5,332 nt of DNA from an uncultured Bacteroidales bacterium (GTDB lineage: Bacteria; Bacteroidota; Bacteroidia; Bacteroidales; Paludibacteraceae): assembly GCA_900321775.1 (NCBI GenBank), contig ONXE01000146.1:872-6203 (forward strand), in the 5' to 3' direction. Shown here piece after piece: positions 4,882 through 5,332 of the stretch (positions are counted from its first letter, which is position 1; every line of letters starts with the position of its first letter). Below the pieces are notes generated by a model. The model saw nothing but the letters and a program-made list of their open reading frames with translations, made no database searches and had not been told where the DNA came from. Both the position numbers and the translations under genes were made by a program.

Positions 4882-5332
4882 CTATCGATCCATTATCGGG
4901 GTAATTATAGTCTGTCCCAGCATATCATAACTCCTGCCGTCCGGCAAAAGAATATACAATCTGCCGTCTCGAACCTGCTTGCGGCACTCCGTAGTACCCG
5001 CAGGCTGAACAATCTCCTGCACTCCGGTCAAAGACTCGCATAGTTCCGTTACTGCTTCACTTGCTTTTATACTGCCTTTGTTCGCGCCTGAATAGAGGTA
5101 TTGGTCCTTATACACCAGATCCTGTGTCTGGTTGCCACTGCCGTCGTTCCAGATGATCATCCACGAGTTGTCAGGCTCACCGGCTGATTCGGGAATAGCG
5201 AACTTATAGTTGTCGTCACCTAACGCCTGCGCCTTTTGTCCCGGCCAGCCGCCGCATACCTGCACAGTCTTGCCGGTGCCCGTATGCCAGATATAGCAGT
5301 AAATAGTCGCACCGAAGTCACTTGACTTATGC
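4882..5332 (-). CDS. C-terminal part of a secreted amylase-like protein with a starch-binding module (5' end outside window)
   Basis: The frame is open to the right edge, giving the last 149 residues before a TAG stop; the start lies outside, and the GTG at 5265 is an internal valine. Counting from the edge, residues 5-81 (ATIYCYIWHTG, GGWPGQKA, WMIIWNDGSGNQTQDL) resemble the starch-binding module of family 26 found at the C-terminus of Bacteroidetes alpha-amylases. The aromatics Y11, Y13, W15, W29 and W61 are likely glycan contacts. A linker follows, then a tail at 117-140, with DGRLYILLPDGRSYDMLGQ, which resembles the short C-terminal tails linked to type IX secretion in this phylum. That suggests an extracellular or surface enzyme acting on starch. 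The catalytic domain is not visible, so glycoside hydrolase family 13 is inferred. It is unrelated in function to the translation genes downstream. Confidence 0.75.
   Translation of the reverse strand, partial: HKSSDFGATIYCYIWHTGTGKTVQVCGGWPGQKAQALGDDNYKFAIPESAGEPDNSWMIIWNDGSGNQTQDLVYKDQYLYSGANKGSIKASEAVTELCESLTGVQEIVQPAGTTECRKQVRDGRLYILLPDGRSYDMLGQTIITPIMDR

Noticed and set aside
4834..5043. A 69-codon plus-strand frame near the amylase end
   Set aside because: It overlaps the amylase C-terminus in antisense and has no recognisable features.

Overview
The window is a piece of a bacterial chromosome, most likely from the phylum Bacteroidota and probably the order Bacteroidales. The evidence is a Bacteroidetes-type promoter (TTTG, 20 nt, TACCTTTG) in front of the tRNA cluster, no CCA encoded at the ends of the five tRNA genes, A/U-rich leaders in place of Shine-Dalgarno sequences, the character of the EF-Tu, NusG and SecE proteins, and a neighbouring starch-binding protein with a short C-terminal tail typical of this group. 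No genus can be assigned from the sequence alone.

Every gene lies on the minus strand, so transcription runs from right to left. At the right edge (4882-5332) is the C-terminal part of a secreted amylase-like protein. It is followed by a 223-bp spacer with two inverted repeats and the promoter at 4703-4734. Next come four tRNA genes, Thr(TGT), Tyr(GTA), Gly(TCC) and Thr(GGT), then tuf (EF-Tu), tRNA-Trp(CCA), secE, nusG, rplK (L11), rplA (L1) and rplJ (L10). The left edge lies in the spacer after rplJ, where rplL and then rpoBC are normally found.

This is one of the most conserved gene neighbourhoods in bacteria. The four tRNAs have the same anticodons in the same order as the thrU-tyrU-glyT-thrT-tufB cluster of E. 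coli. Together the genes supply tRNAs, the factor that delivers aminoacyl-tRNA (EF-Tu), a translocon subunit (SecE), a transcription elongation factor (NusG), and proteins of the L1 and L10/L12 stalks and the L11 base of the ribosome.

I do not see a new multigene system. The unusual material is in the spacers: a terminator-like hairpin with a T-run between tRNA-Thr(GGT) and tuf; a 16-bp perfect palindrome just before tuf; a 160-bp structured spacer with a G10 tract between tuf and tRNA-Trp; CTAAACN heptamer repeats in the nusG-secE spacer and again at the left edge; a folded rplK leader with a CUUG tetraloop hairpin; and one A-C mismatch in a stem of each tRNA-Thr. No gene-free stretch exceeds 300 bases.
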